Source of the DNA: Methanosarcina thermophila TM-1
Lineage (GTDB): Archaea; Halobacteriota; Methanosarcinia; Methanosarcinales; Methanosarcinaceae
Length of the DNA: 64,000 nt
Direction of reading: 5' to 3'
NCBI RefSeq assembly: GCF_000969885.1
Contig: NZ_CP009501.1
Span: 124,001-188,000 of the forward strand
The stretch's first letter is position 1. The number at the start of each line of letters is the position of its first letter. The translations under genes and the position numbers were made by a program. Below, piece after piece: positions 1-8,042 of this stretch. The notes below the pieces were generated by a model. That model did no database searches. It had not been told where the DNA came from and saw nothing but the letters and a program-made list of their open reading frames with translations.

Positions 1-82
1 CTTTTTTTCACTCTTATTATCTAAACCCTTACTTTTTTTGTAAAACAAGGTTTTTTTTGGCACCATAACCAGAGATGGTGCC

Positions 83-638
83 AGCCACCTTTGGCTAGGA
101 TGTGATATAGTTGGAATTACGCAGTTTTAGCCATGGCTATGGTCAGATTACTTACCACATCGTATTGGTGCCTAACTATCGATACAGTAGATACAGTATA
201 TTCTATAATAAGAGAATTAAAAAGGATTGCGAGTTGATTCTCAGTAACATTTGCGCTAAAAATGGCTACAAAATATATGCAATGGAAGTAGTAGACAATC
301 ACGTTCATTTGTTTTTAGAATTTCACCCAAATAATTCCCTTTCAGAGGTAATTCAGTATTTAAAAGGAGGTAACTCTTACAGACTATTCAAGCTTCATCC
401 AGAACTTAAAAAACGATATTGGGGTGGAAGTCTATGGTCAAATGGAAAGTTCTATCGATCCGTTGGAAACGTAACTGCTGATACAATTAAGCATTACATT
501 AAAGAATCGCAAGGAAAACCGAGTGAAGAGTCTCGATTACATAGGTTCATGAAATCCGAGCAAAAAAGACTTGATGATTTCTAAATATCAGAAAAACCGG
601 GCGGGCGGCCCGAAGCATACTCCATCTTTAGGGTGGGG
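83..638 (+). mobile_element. IS200/IS605-type single-gene element
   Basis: The transposase gene lies between two small imperfect palindromes of the kind HUH transposases recognise. On the left, 83-96 has a perfect 5-bp stem (AGCCA/TGGCT) around CCTT. On the right, 620-638 has a 7-bp stem (CTCCATC/GGTGGGG, with G-T pairs) around TTTAG, and a GC-rich hairpin lies near 599-613. No tnpB or IscB-type gene follows, so this is an IS200-like tnpA-only element or a remnant. The exact ends and the target tetranucleotide cannot be fixed from one copy. Confidence 0.6.
111..584 (+). CDS. tnpA: IS200/IS605 family transposase TnpA (HUH, Y1)
   Basis: The 157-aa protein has the usual TnpA length and layout. 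The HUH metal-binding motif is at His64 and His66 (NHVHLF), and a candidate catalytic tyrosine is Tyr129 in the C-terminal helix (IKHYIKESQ). This family cuts and rejoins single-stranded DNA at subterminal hairpins. The start is TTG at 111, because no ATG lies upstream in frame; a weak GGATGTGAT sequence sits just ahead of it. The gene appears intact, and there is no partner tnpB. It lies next to decayed genes, which suits a mobile, low-constraint locus. Confidence 0.88.
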   Translation: MELRSFSHGYGQITYHIVLVPNYRYSRYSIFYNKRIKKDCELILSNICAKNGYKIYAMEVVDNHVHLFLEFHPNNSLSEVIQYLKGGNSYRLFKLHPELKKRYWGGSLWSNGKFYRSVGNVTADTIKHYIKESQGKPSEESRLHRFMKSEQKRLDDF

Positions 639-733
639 TGACCTCCCGCGATTTGATTTTTAAGCAGCAAAGTTTACTGTACTCGAATGTACCTCAATTA
701 TGTAAGTCTAAATACGAAAATACTTCAATAGTG

Positions 734-997
734 TTAATTCGGCTCAATAGTTTTTTCATGTGCAGCGACTACATCCTCGAGCTTCATGGTGATCTTGTCA
801 TCCGAAACCGTATAAGAAATGCTCTCTTTTGGAAATGCTACACAGCTTCCCTCGATACCCTTGTTTGTTACTGCATCAAAAACAGTGCCGCAAGAATCGC
901 ACACAAGAGTATCGTTTTTTAGGGAAAATCCTATAGAATTACACGGAAGGCACACATTGGATCTGACAAATAACTTATTATCAAACTGGTATGCCAT
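734..997 (-). pseudogene. DUF2318 (FtrD-like) C-terminal fragment
   Basis: The 87 codons encode two CxxC pairs (VCLPC and CDSC) followed by GTVFDA and a GIEGSCVAFP segment, the pattern I associate with the C-terminal part of DUF2318 membrane Fe-S-type proteins. The usual N-terminal half, with its membrane segment, is missing. Reading upstream in frame reaches a TAA about seven codons before the first ATG. The ORF is therefore probably an N-terminally truncated relic, though a small soluble Cys protein cannot be excluded. It faces the M48 relic on the other strand. Confidence 0.5.
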
Positions 998-1024
998 AAT
1001 TGAAAGATTGCTGCGCAGTTATCC

Positions 1025-1535
1025 ATGCTTTCTGCTATCGGCACTATTGTTGCTGCCATGCAATGTAGCCGGATGCTGACAATTACAATTTATACCGTAT
1101 GTATCGTGCTTTCGACTGCAATAATCATGCTGCTGCCAAAGGTATACTACAGGATCCTGATCAAAACTGATCAAAAGGTACAGAGCCCAGCCAGTTACAG
1201 ATATAATGGACTGGCTTCAGGCATTCGTTAATATCTTGGCTGAAAGGGTAGATGTACTACGAATCCGCAGTCTCTAAAGCCTTTGCTTCGGGAAAATTTA
1301 TTTTTCTATCTCTGGGCATGCTTGAATTAATGGATGACAAGAAATTGAGAGCTGTACTCGCTCATGAAGTCTGACACATTCGCCACAATAACAAAACTCC
1401 TTTGTTAAGACAACTGTCACTTATGACTTTTACAAAAACCGTTCAGAAGGTGAACTCGAACTTCTTGCTGACGCTTTTGCAGGCAAAATTGCTGGCGAAG
1501 CAGCAGTAGAATCTGCAAGGGGAAAGCTACAATAA
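1025..1535 (+). pseudogene. M48 family zinc metallopeptidase relic
   Basis: Pieces of an M48 (HtpX/BlaR1-like) peptidase occur in order in three reading frames. An N-terminal hydrophobic segment starts at 1025. A central part (about 1255-1440) contains GMLELMDDKKLRAVLAHEV, then TGA, then HIRHNN. The third-ligand region (about 1446-1535) reads ELLADAFAGKIAG and ends in TAA. The zinc motif is interrupted by an in-frame TGA exactly where the fourth residue of HEVxH belongs, and there are at least two further frameshifts. It cannot encode an active protease. A selenocysteine reading is very unlikely given the other frameshifts. Confidence 0.7.
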
Positions 1536-1762
1536 AAATCCCTTCACTTCGAGTTTTAATATTCTTTTTCTTCTATTAATCGGAATTGATCATAACCTTT
1601 TTAAGCTCACAATAGTTACCATTAATCTATTCACAATTGTTAACATCTTAAAAATACTGATGTTAATGAATTTAATTTCACCATTGAAAACTTCCTGCTG
1701 GTAAACAAGAACCAAACTTAGCAAATACACCATCGCAATATGCTTCTTTAAAGGGTATAACC

Positions 1763-2758
1763 ATGGACGCTGAACTTAATGCATTTATAAAAGCATACCT
1801 GATAAGTATTGGAAGTGTTCGGGTAGACAGCTCGCTTCTTCCTGACCAGCATAGTAGTATGGCTACAGCTGGACCAGGGGCAGGATGCTCCTCAGTTTTT
1901 CTCAGGTCAGGAGACAAACGGGTCAGGCTAGCAATTAATGATTCTTCTCCTTTGTGTATAATGCCTGAAGATGAACATGTTGTCGTTGTTAAAGGTGAAG
2001 AAGTAATTGCTAGGGGTGTACTTGAGCTTCCTCTCTGCCATTGTCCGGAACAGGCATACATTACCCTTTCCGAAAAGTGTGTATATGACTGCCAGTTCTG
2101 CCCGGTACCTAAAATGCAGGGCGGAATAAAGGATAGTGCAAAGGTCCACCGGATGGTTGCCGAGGCTTATGCAACAGGGCAGTTAAAGGCGATTTCTCTT
2201 ACCAGCGGTGTAGCCGTTTCGCCGGAGAAAGAGGTCAGAAGGGCGGCAGAAATTGTAAAGCAGCTTACACGTGAGTATGACCTTCCTATAGGTGTCTCAC
2301 TGTATCCCACAAAGACCTCATCCGAAGAACTTTATTCGGCAGGCGCATGCGAGATAAAGTACAATGTCGAGACCATGGATCCTGTACTTTTCCGCCGCTT
2401 CTGCCCGGATCTTTCACTGGATTCTGTGCTTGATTCTCTTGATACAGCAGTGGATGTATTCGGCCGAAATCGGGTATCTTCGAACTTCATAATTGGCCTT
2501 GGGGAAAGTGACGAGACCGTCCGAAGAGGTATTAAACAGCTTACTGAGCGATGCATAATTCCTATTCTCAGGCCTATATCCCCTCATCCTCTCAGAAAAG
2601 ATGTAAAAAATATTACCAGACCCAGTGCAGAACGGCTTTTGAAGCTCGGGAATATGTTGAGGAATATGCTTGACCGTAATTCGCTATGTGCAGATAAAGC
2701 TCAGACAATGTGCCTGTTGTGTACAGGTTGTGACCTTACACCTCATAGAGACCTTTGA
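1763..2758 (+). CDS. radical SAM superfamily protein, function unassigned
   Basis: The 331-aa protein has the radical SAM cluster motif CxxxCxxC at Cys106, Cys110 and Cys113 (KCVYDCQFCPVP), which binds a [4Fe-4S] cluster and S-adenosylmethionine. The N-terminal ~100 residues are not the barrel and include a GPGAGCSS segment and LCHC just before the motif. The C-terminus has a Cys-rich stretch (MCLLCTGC, about residues 317-324) that could bind a second cluster. The fold and motif are clear, but I cannot name a substrate. It stands alone, convergent with the BatD-like gene. The ATG at 1763 lacks an obvious Shine-Dalgarno sequence. Confidence 0.8.
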   Translation: MDAELNAFIKAYLISIGSVRVDSSLLPDQHSSMATAGPGAGCSSVFLRSGDKRVRLAINDSSPLCIMPEDEHVVVVKGEEVIARGVLELPLCHCPEQAYITLSEKCVYDCQFCPVPKMQGGIKDSAKVHRMVAEAYATGQLKAISLTSGVAVSPEKEVRRAAEIVKQLTREYDLPIGVSLYPTKTSSEELYSAGACEIKYNVETMDPVLFRRFCPDLSLDSVLDSLDTAVDVFGRNRVSSNFIIGLGESDETVRRGIKQLTERCIIPILRPISPHPLRKDVKNITRPSAERLLKLGNMLRNMLDRNSLCADKAQTMCLLCTGCDLTPHRDL

Positions 2759-3190
2759 AACTGTACTTATGCAGTTCTAATATATGCCGAATATTGAGTT
2801 TAAAATGTCCTTAATTAAAAAATCATGACAAGTAGTTTCAGAGATTATTCAGGAACATTGTTTCATTTTAACAGATAATATGGAACTGGAAAAGATAAAT
2901 TAGAATTATGATAGCAGCTCTTGCAGAGCATCTCTAACTGGCGAATTCACATTCGAGTCAATATTTGATAAAAGGTGAAAAATTAAATTGCGAGCAGCCA
3001 CCCCACCCTATAAGAGATCTGGCTTGGCAACCTCTGTAAATTTAAGATAGTTTTCACGTTTATTTATAGTATCTTTAATTTGATGGGAAATCCTAGCATA
3101 TTAAGATCAATTAAGAAAATATTAAGATCAATTAAGAAAATATTAAGATCAATTAAGAAATAATACAAAGGATCAACCTAGTCTGTTTGA
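2759..3190. other. convergent intergenic region, AT-rich
   Basis: This 432-bp spacer separates two converging genes. It holds the three-copy 21-bp tandem repeat at 3098-3160. A short stretch near 2999-3011 (CCACCCCACCCTA) resembles the reverse complement of the IS200 element's right end. I see no coding potential or RNA gene. Confidence 0.6.
3098..3160. repeat. 3 x 21-bp perfect tandem repeat
   Basis: Three identical copies of a 21-bp AT-rich unit (beginning ATATTAAGATC, ending AATTAAGAAA) occupy 3098-3118, 3119-3139 and 3140-3160. They lie just past the 3' end of the minus-strand BatD-like gene. The perfect identity suggests recent slippage. Confidence 0.9.
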
Positions 3191-4765
3191 TTATTTTCCG
3201 TCCTTCATAGCATCCTTAATAGTTTTAATTATTTCTTCAAACTCACCATCATCGGGCGTATGTTTTGCAAACTCAACGAGACTGGTCAATTGTAAGCATT
3301 TCTCAAATTTCGCATATTCTACACCTTCACTTTTCAGATAATTTATCAGTTCAGAATTTGTAACTTCTCTCTTTAAGCCATATTTATAGCTCAGATACAA
3401 CCTCAGAGCCTGTGCAGCAGTTCCGTAAGCATCCTTGAACTGTTTTTCTTCATAGAGTGATATTGCTTTTTCCACAAGTTTTCCTGCTTCTTCCCTGTAG
3501 TCAAAGTTTCTTTCCTGAAGTGGTATATTCTCTCTAACTAATTTTCTCTGCTCCTTTTTACCTGAAAACCTGTTGTATATAATATAACCAAGAAGAAGAG
3601 GTATAAGAACTCCCATGCAGTATATAGGATAAAGGTTTCTTTCCTGCTCTCTTACAAGTTCAACATGCTCAACACTGCCGTTTACAAATTTGGCATTTAT
3701 CTGAGCTGTTTCATTTTTAGAATTTTCGTATTGTATCTGAAGAGTTGTAGTGTTATTCTCGCGTGAGAAAGTTGAATTGACTTCTTTAAAGCCATCATCT
3801 TGCAATTTTTTAAGGTACTTATTAAAGTCGCTATTCTGAGAAAGCAAGTCCCGGAGTTTTTGTCTGCCTTCTGCCGTATCAATCTGCAGACTCTTTATTT
3901 TACCATTACTCATTTCTCCCTGAATGCTTGCCTTATCGCCATTTTGTTTCTCATAGCTCACTGTGAAAGTTCCTGTGTTATTTGATGACGGATTAACTTC
4001 GAGAGAAGTCAAATCGTATCCAAGACCAGATAATTCCTGATTTGCCTTCTGGAAGTCTTGATTATTTGCAATTTGCTGCTGGAACTGCTGCTGCATTTGT
4101 TGCTGCTTTTGTATCTGTTTTTGCATCTCCTCTTTCAGTGATGAAATATCCTGATTCAGCTGATTATTTTGCGAAACCCACTGGGGAGTTTGCACTACAT
4201 ACTGCTGATTTATCATCTGTTGCATTATTTGCTGTATTTGCTGTTCTTGCTGTGCTATACGCTGTTCTTGCTGCGTAAATGGATCCGTTATTTGCTGTGT
4301 AGCGGATGTTTCCTGTGAAGAGCTCTGAATTGGATTGACTTTATTTTGTTTATCAGATTCATTTTCAACAAAATGTATTCTAATGTCCTCTAGGCGGACA
4401 ATTTTGCTTCCTTTATCATCGTAATTGAAAATTAGCGATACACTTAAGTTCTCAGGCTTATCGATACTCCCAAACCCAAGGTTAACTGTAGTATTACCTT
4501 TACTTATCTGAAAGCTCGTAGATTTGGTATTTGAACTTGAGAAATGAATTGGTCCACTATTAATTTCCTGTGTGATCGTGTATCCAAGGATGCCATTTAT
4601 ATCTTTATTGTATGAATTAGTGATATTGAGAGGAATATAAGCTTGTTCTCCGACAAGGAAATAATAATCCTTCTGAGGAACTGAAAATGTTATGTTCTCC
4701 TCGGCATAAGTTATGGGTACCAGTAGCAAGAAAAGTAAGAAAATAGCAATGGCTTTTCTTATCAT
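3191..4765 (-). CDS. BatD-like membrane-anchored protein with Gln-rich coiled region
   Basis: The 524-aa protein starts with a signal peptide (LLFLLLVPITYAEE), followed by a beta-rich extracellular domain of about 130 residues. A glutamine-rich, probably coiled segment follows (about 150-240), then two repeats of a small alpha/beta module. There is one membrane helix near 380-400 and a cytoplasmic helical C-terminus with a TPR-like AYGTAAQALRLYL segment. This layout and its place at the end of the MoxR-DUF58-VWA operon suggest the BatD role, an envelope-facing partner of the VWA protein. Overall similarity to BatD is inferred from layout. It overlaps the VWA gene by 4 bp (ATGA), which implies translational coupling. 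Confidence 0.6.
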   Translation of the reverse strand: MIRKAIAIFLLFLLLVPITYAEENITFSVPQKDYYFLVGEQAYIPLNITNSYNKDINGILGYTITQEINSGPIHFSSSNTKSTSFQISKGNTTVNLGFGSIDKPENLSVSLIFNYDDKGSKIVRLEDIRIHFVENESDKQNKVNPIQSSSQETSATQQITDPFTQQEQRIAQQEQQIQQIMQQMINQQYVVQTPQWVSQNNQLNQDISSLKEEMQKQIQKQQQMQQQFQQQIANNQDFQKANQELSGLGYDLTSLEVNPSSNNTGTFTVSYEKQNGDKASIQGEMSNGKIKSLQIDTAEGRQKLRDLLSQNSDFNKYLKKLQDDGFKEVNSTFSRENNTTTLQIQYENSKNETAQINAKFVNGSVEHVELVREQERNLYPIYCMGVLIPLLLGYIIYNRFSGKKEQRKLVRENIPLQERNFDYREEAGKLVEKAISLYEEKQFKDAYGTAAQALRLYLSYKYGLKREVTNSELINYLKSEGVEYAKFEKCLQLTSLVEFAKHTPDDGEFEEIIKTIKDAMKDGK

Positions 4766-5712
4766 TGCAATATCCTTCCTTTTCCGTATCTATAATACAT
4801 CTGGATAAGTAATGTCAGAAATGCTGCAAAGAAGAACCAATCTTTGATGTTCGTTTCTTCTTTATCTCTTTTTATATTTTCGCCGATGTTTCTGTAAATT
4901 TCATCTAATGTTTTATCATCGATGGATTTGAAATATTTTCCTCCAGTACTCTCTGCAATGGTTTGCAGTGTAGCTTCATCAAGTTCTGCGTACTGAGGGT
5001 TACCAAACCAATCATATCCAAGTAATACCTGACTGTTTGAACCCATGCCGATAGTATAAACCTGAATGTTGTTAGCTTTCGCATATTGGATCGCTTCCTC
5101 AGGGCTAATATAACCCGCATTGTTCACGCCATCACTTATTAAAATAATTATTTTTTTCATGTTTGGAATGGAAGAAGCCATATCAATTCCAAGACTAAGC
5201 CCATCCCCTATAGCAGTGCTGCCATCTTTCTGCGCGATGTTATGAAGTTTTTCGATTACTTTTTCTTTATCAGGACTTAGATAAGCCGCAGTAGTAGCCC
5301 CTGACTCAAAAGTGACAATTCCCGCATAATCTTTACTTTTAAGGGAATTAATCAGTATCTCTGCAGATGATTTTGCGGCTTCCAGTCTTGATGGGGCGTA
5401 GTCTTCTGCCTGCATACTTCCTGAAACATCCATTACCAACACAACACTTACTCCTTCTTTGGTTTGTTCCAGGGGAATATGAGGGTTTGCAAAACCTATT
5501 ATCATGAGACCGATGGTTAGTAACGATAAATAGAAAAGATGTATATCCCGTTTTGACTTTTTAGTGTCGCCCAATGCGGATTTAATAAAAGCAAGATTGC
5601 TGAACTTTATTGCTTCGTTCTTCTTCTGAATCCTGACCTTATTATGCAAATAATAAATAAGTGGGATTATCAGTAAGAATATAAGAATATGAGGGGAGTC
5701 AAAACCTGCCAT
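4762..5712 (-). CDS. VWA-domain membrane protein, BatA-like
   Basis: The 316-aa protein has two N-terminal membrane helices (about 7-24 and 59-76), a von Willebrand A domain and a C-terminal helix near 291-310. The metal-ion-dependent adhesion site is intact: DVSGS at Asp95-Ser99, followed by the TISD-like segment ILISDGVNNAG. This is the arrangement of aerotolerance-operon BatA/BatB proteins. These sit in the membrane and bind partner proteins through the metal site, usually under control of a MoxR ATPase. It lies 4 bp after the DUF58 gene and overlaps the next gene. Confidence 0.8.
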   Translation of the reverse strand: MAGFDSPHILIFLLIIPLIYYLHNKVRIQKKNEAIKFSNLAFIKSALGDTKKSKRDIHLFYLSLLTIGLMIIGFANPHIPLEQTKEGVSVVLVMDVSGSMQAEDYAPSRLEAAKSSAEILINSLKSKDYAGIVTFESGATTAAYLSPDKEKVIEKLHNIAQKDGSTAIGDGLSLGIDMASSIPNMKKIIILISDGVNNAGYISPEEAIQYAKANNIQVYTIGMGSNSQVLLGYDWFGNPQYAELDEATLQTIAESTGGKYFKSIDDKTLDEIYRNIGENIKRDKEETNIKDWFFFAAFLTLLIQMYYRYGKGRILQ

Positions 5713-5716
5713 TCTC

Positions 5717-6601
5717 TTATCTCCTTACTTTTCTATCCCTGAAAAACTTTCTCAGCGCGATTTCATATGGTTCATCTGTAACAAAGTTAACCATGTCGAT
5801 TTTCATCTTTCTGAACAGTCTTTTTAATGATTCATCATATTCTTTGACAAGTTCTTCATAGCGTATCCTGAAATTTTCGTTGGAAGTGTCGACAAGAAGC
5901 TGCTCGCCTGTTTCCTCGTCTTCAAGTTCAATAAGCCCAACATAAGGAAGTTCTTGTTCACGTTTGTCAGTTACTCTTAACGCTACTACATCGTGTCGGT
6001 TTCTCATTACTTTAAGAGGCTGTGAGAAGTCATCAGAATAAAAATCTGAGATTACAAAAACGAGACTTCTTCTTTTGAGCAGCGCGGCAATAGCCTCCAT
6101 ACTGTTCATAATGTTAGTCTTTTTTGTTACAGGCTCATAGGAAATCAATGTGCTGAGTAATTTAAGAACATGCCTTTTGCCTTTTCTGGCTGGAATATAC
6201 TTCTCAATTTCTTCAGTAAAAATGAATAGTCCGACATTATCATTGTTTTTCATGGCTGCAAACATCAAGCTTGCTGCGATATCTATTGCTTTTTGTTTCT
6301 TTGTGATGTTACTTCCGAAACTTCCAGAAGCCGACATATCTATAGCAAAATAGACATGCAGATCTCTTTCTTCAATAAATTCTTTAATGAATGGACGATT
6401 GAATCTCGCAGTAACCTTCCAGTCAATTGCACGGACATCATCCCCAGCCCTGTATTCTCTTATTTCAGAAAAGTCAATACCCTGGCCCTTGAACACAGAG
6501 TGATAATTTCCAGTGATCAGTCCCTCGACCTGTTTTTTTGTGCTAATCTCTATGCGCTTTACCTGCTTAATTACTTCTTTTGCACGCTGCATATAGCACA
6601 C
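5717..6601 (-). CDS. DUF58 domain protein (MoxR-associated)
   Basis: The 294-aa protein carries the DUF58 signature (REYRAGDDVRAIDWKVTAR, about residues 48-66), followed by a VWA-like fold with AIDMSASGSFGS. DUF58 proteins are cytoplasmic partners of MoxR ATPases. The first ATG gives MCYMQRAKEV, and the second ATG three codons later is equally plausible; GTGAG lies upstream of the first. The gene is 54 bp downstream of moxR and 4 bp upstream of the VWA gene, so it sits inside one operon. Confidence 0.85.
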   Translation of the reverse strand: MCYMQRAKEVIKQVKRIEISTKKQVEGLITGNYHSVFKGQGIDFSEIREYRAGDDVRAIDWKVTARFNRPFIKEFIEERDLHVYFAIDMSASGSFGSNITKKQKAIDIAASLMFAAMKNNDNVGLFIFTEEIEKYIPARKGKRHVLKLLSTLISYEPVTKKTNIMNSMEAIAALLKRRSLVFVISDFYSDDFSQPLKVMRNRHDVVALRVTDKREQELPYVGLIELEDEETGEQLLVDTSNENFRIRYEELVKEYDESLKRLFRKMKIDMVNFVTDEPYEIALRKFFRDRKVRR

Positions 6602-6655
6602 AACTCACTATGATTTGCATACTTTTTTTGCCAGTGAAAATCTTAATCTGGTCTA

Positions 6656-7642
6656 TCAGGGAACTTTTACTTTGTTAAGTATCTGTGTAATTATCTGGTC
6701 GCTGGTGACCTCTTCAACTTCAGCTTCGTAGTTAAGAAGTATGCGATGTCGAAGCACGTTGTATGCAACAGCTTTTATGTCTTCAGGAACCACATATCCT
6801 CTCCCATCAAGCATTGCATGCGCTTTCGCAGCAAGTATAAGCCATAAGGATGCACGTGGAGAGGCTCCGTACTCAATGTATCCCTCTACATCAACATTAT
6901 AAGCCTGTGGATGTCTAGTTGCGTCCACAATCCGCACTACATAGTCTTTGATCTTTCTGTCAGCATATATCAGGGGATTGAAGTCCTGGATTTCAATAAT
7001 TTGTCTGGATGTGAGTACTCTCGATACCTGTGGTTTTATATCCTGGGTAAATCTCTCGATGATCTCAATTTCCTCGTCCTTCGTGGGATAATCGATAATG
7101 AGCTTGAACATGAACCTGTCTACCTGTGCTTCAGGAAGCTTATAGGTACCTTCTGACTCTATAGGATTCTGTGTTGCCATTACAAAGAAAGGGCGCTCGA
7201 GTTTGAAGGTCTCTCCCTGGATGCTTACCTGTCTTTCCTGCATCGCTTCTAAAAGCGCTGACTGGACTTTTGGAGGGGCACGATTTATCTCGTCAGCAAG
7301 GACAAAGTTAGCAAAGATCGGACCTTTAAGTGTGGAAAAAGAAGCTTCGTTGTGGTTGTATACTTTGGTACCGGTTATATCTGCCGGCAAAAGATCCGGC
7401 GTGAATTGAAGTCTCACAAAATCACAATCAAGGCATTCTGCCATTGTCTTGGACATGAGGGTCTTTGCAAGTCCAGGGACTCCTTCAAGCAGAACATGAC
7501 CCTGGGAAATTAATGCTATGAGCATGCTGTCTATAATATCGTTCTGTCCGATTATTCTATTTTTGATTTCGGCTCTTAGTTTTGAGAGCTGCTCAGAATA
7601 ATATCTCGCTCTTTCATTGAGCTTCTGAATACTTTCGTCCAT
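6656..7642 (-). CDS. MoxR-family AAA+ ATPase
   Basis: The 328-aa protein shows Walker A GVPGLAKT (54-61), Walker B with ADEINRAPP, the sensor-type segment VMATQNPIESEGTYKLPEAQ (a MoxR hallmark) and the C-terminal lid. MoxR ATPases act as chaperone-like remodelers that prepare VWA proteins, here encoded by the two following genes. The ATG at 7642 is preceded by GCAGGTGTGAG, a usable ribosome site. That sequence is part of a 21-bp duplication covering the start codon. It is the first gene of a four-gene minus-strand operon, divergent from the surface-protein gene. Confidence 0.93.
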   Translation of the reverse strand: MDESIQKLNERARYYSEQLSKLRAEIKNRIIGQNDIIDSMLIALISQGHVLLEGVPGLAKTLMSKTMAECLDCDFVRLQFTPDLLPADITGTKVYNHNEASFSTLKGPIFANFVLADEINRAPPKVQSALLEAMQERQVSIQGETFKLERPFFVMATQNPIESEGTYKLPEAQVDRFMFKLIIDYPTKDEEIEIIERFTQDIKPQVSRVLTSRQIIEIQDFNPLIYADRKIKDYVVRIVDATRHPQAYNVDVEGYIEYGASPRASLWLILAAKAHAMLDGRGYVVPEDIKAVAYNVLRHRILLNYEAEVEEVTSDQIITQILNKVKVP

Positions 7643-7683
7643 TTACTCACACCTGCATTAATTTTACTCACATTTGCATTAAT
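7642..7683. repeat. 2 x 21-bp tandem duplication at the moxR start
   Basis: Two adjacent 21-bp units (7642-7662 and 7663-7683) match at 19 of 21 positions. On the minus strand each contains TGTGAGTAAA. The downstream unit supplies the ribosome site and the first base of the moxR start codon. The second copy would place a duplicate ribosome site upstream. Confidence 0.8.
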
Positions 7684-8042
7684 ATTCCAGTGTCTTCAGT
7701 TCTTTTGCCTAGGTCTTTCGTGAGGAGATGGACACTACGTTCACAAAATATGTATTTCAACTTAATAAAGTTTATTCGATATTTTCAATACGCAGGTACA
7801 GAATTCATACAAAATACTAAGTCCTAAAATGGCTTTTACTAAAAATTACACATCAATGAAAGAGGTTCCTGTAAGTTTTTGTGCCTGAGCATTTTGATAT
7901 ATTAATTCAGCCTTGGTTTTCCGGAATGCTTCCTCTTAATAAATGACCTTAGATTCTTTTATGTTCATATTCGCTGAATATAAAATTAAATAATTAAATA
8001 TTGAATTTATGACCTGGGGATTAACGTTTTTCAAATGAATAA
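7643..8042. promoter_or_regulatory. divergent intergenic region, moxR operon / surface protein
   Basis: This 400-bp AT-rich region must hold promoters for both the minus-strand moxR operon and the plus-strand surface-protein gene. TATA-like stretches are abundant (for example ATATAAAATTAAAT near 7978-7991), so I cannot choose the true box. No small gene was recognised. Confidence 0.4.

Noticed and set aside
638-922. 94-codon plus-strand ORF opposite the DUF2318 fragment
   Set aside because: It has no domain or ribosome site and is a shadow of the minus-strand Cys-rich frame.
1366-1374. TGA in the M48 motif as a selenocysteine codon
   Set aside because: The same sequence has frameshifts on both sides, and a residue at this position is normally Gly, Ala or Ser; decay explains it better.
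2999-3011. CCACCCCACCCTA resembling the reverse complement of the IS200 right end
   Set aside because: Only about 12 bp match and the flanks differ, which is too short to call an element remnant.
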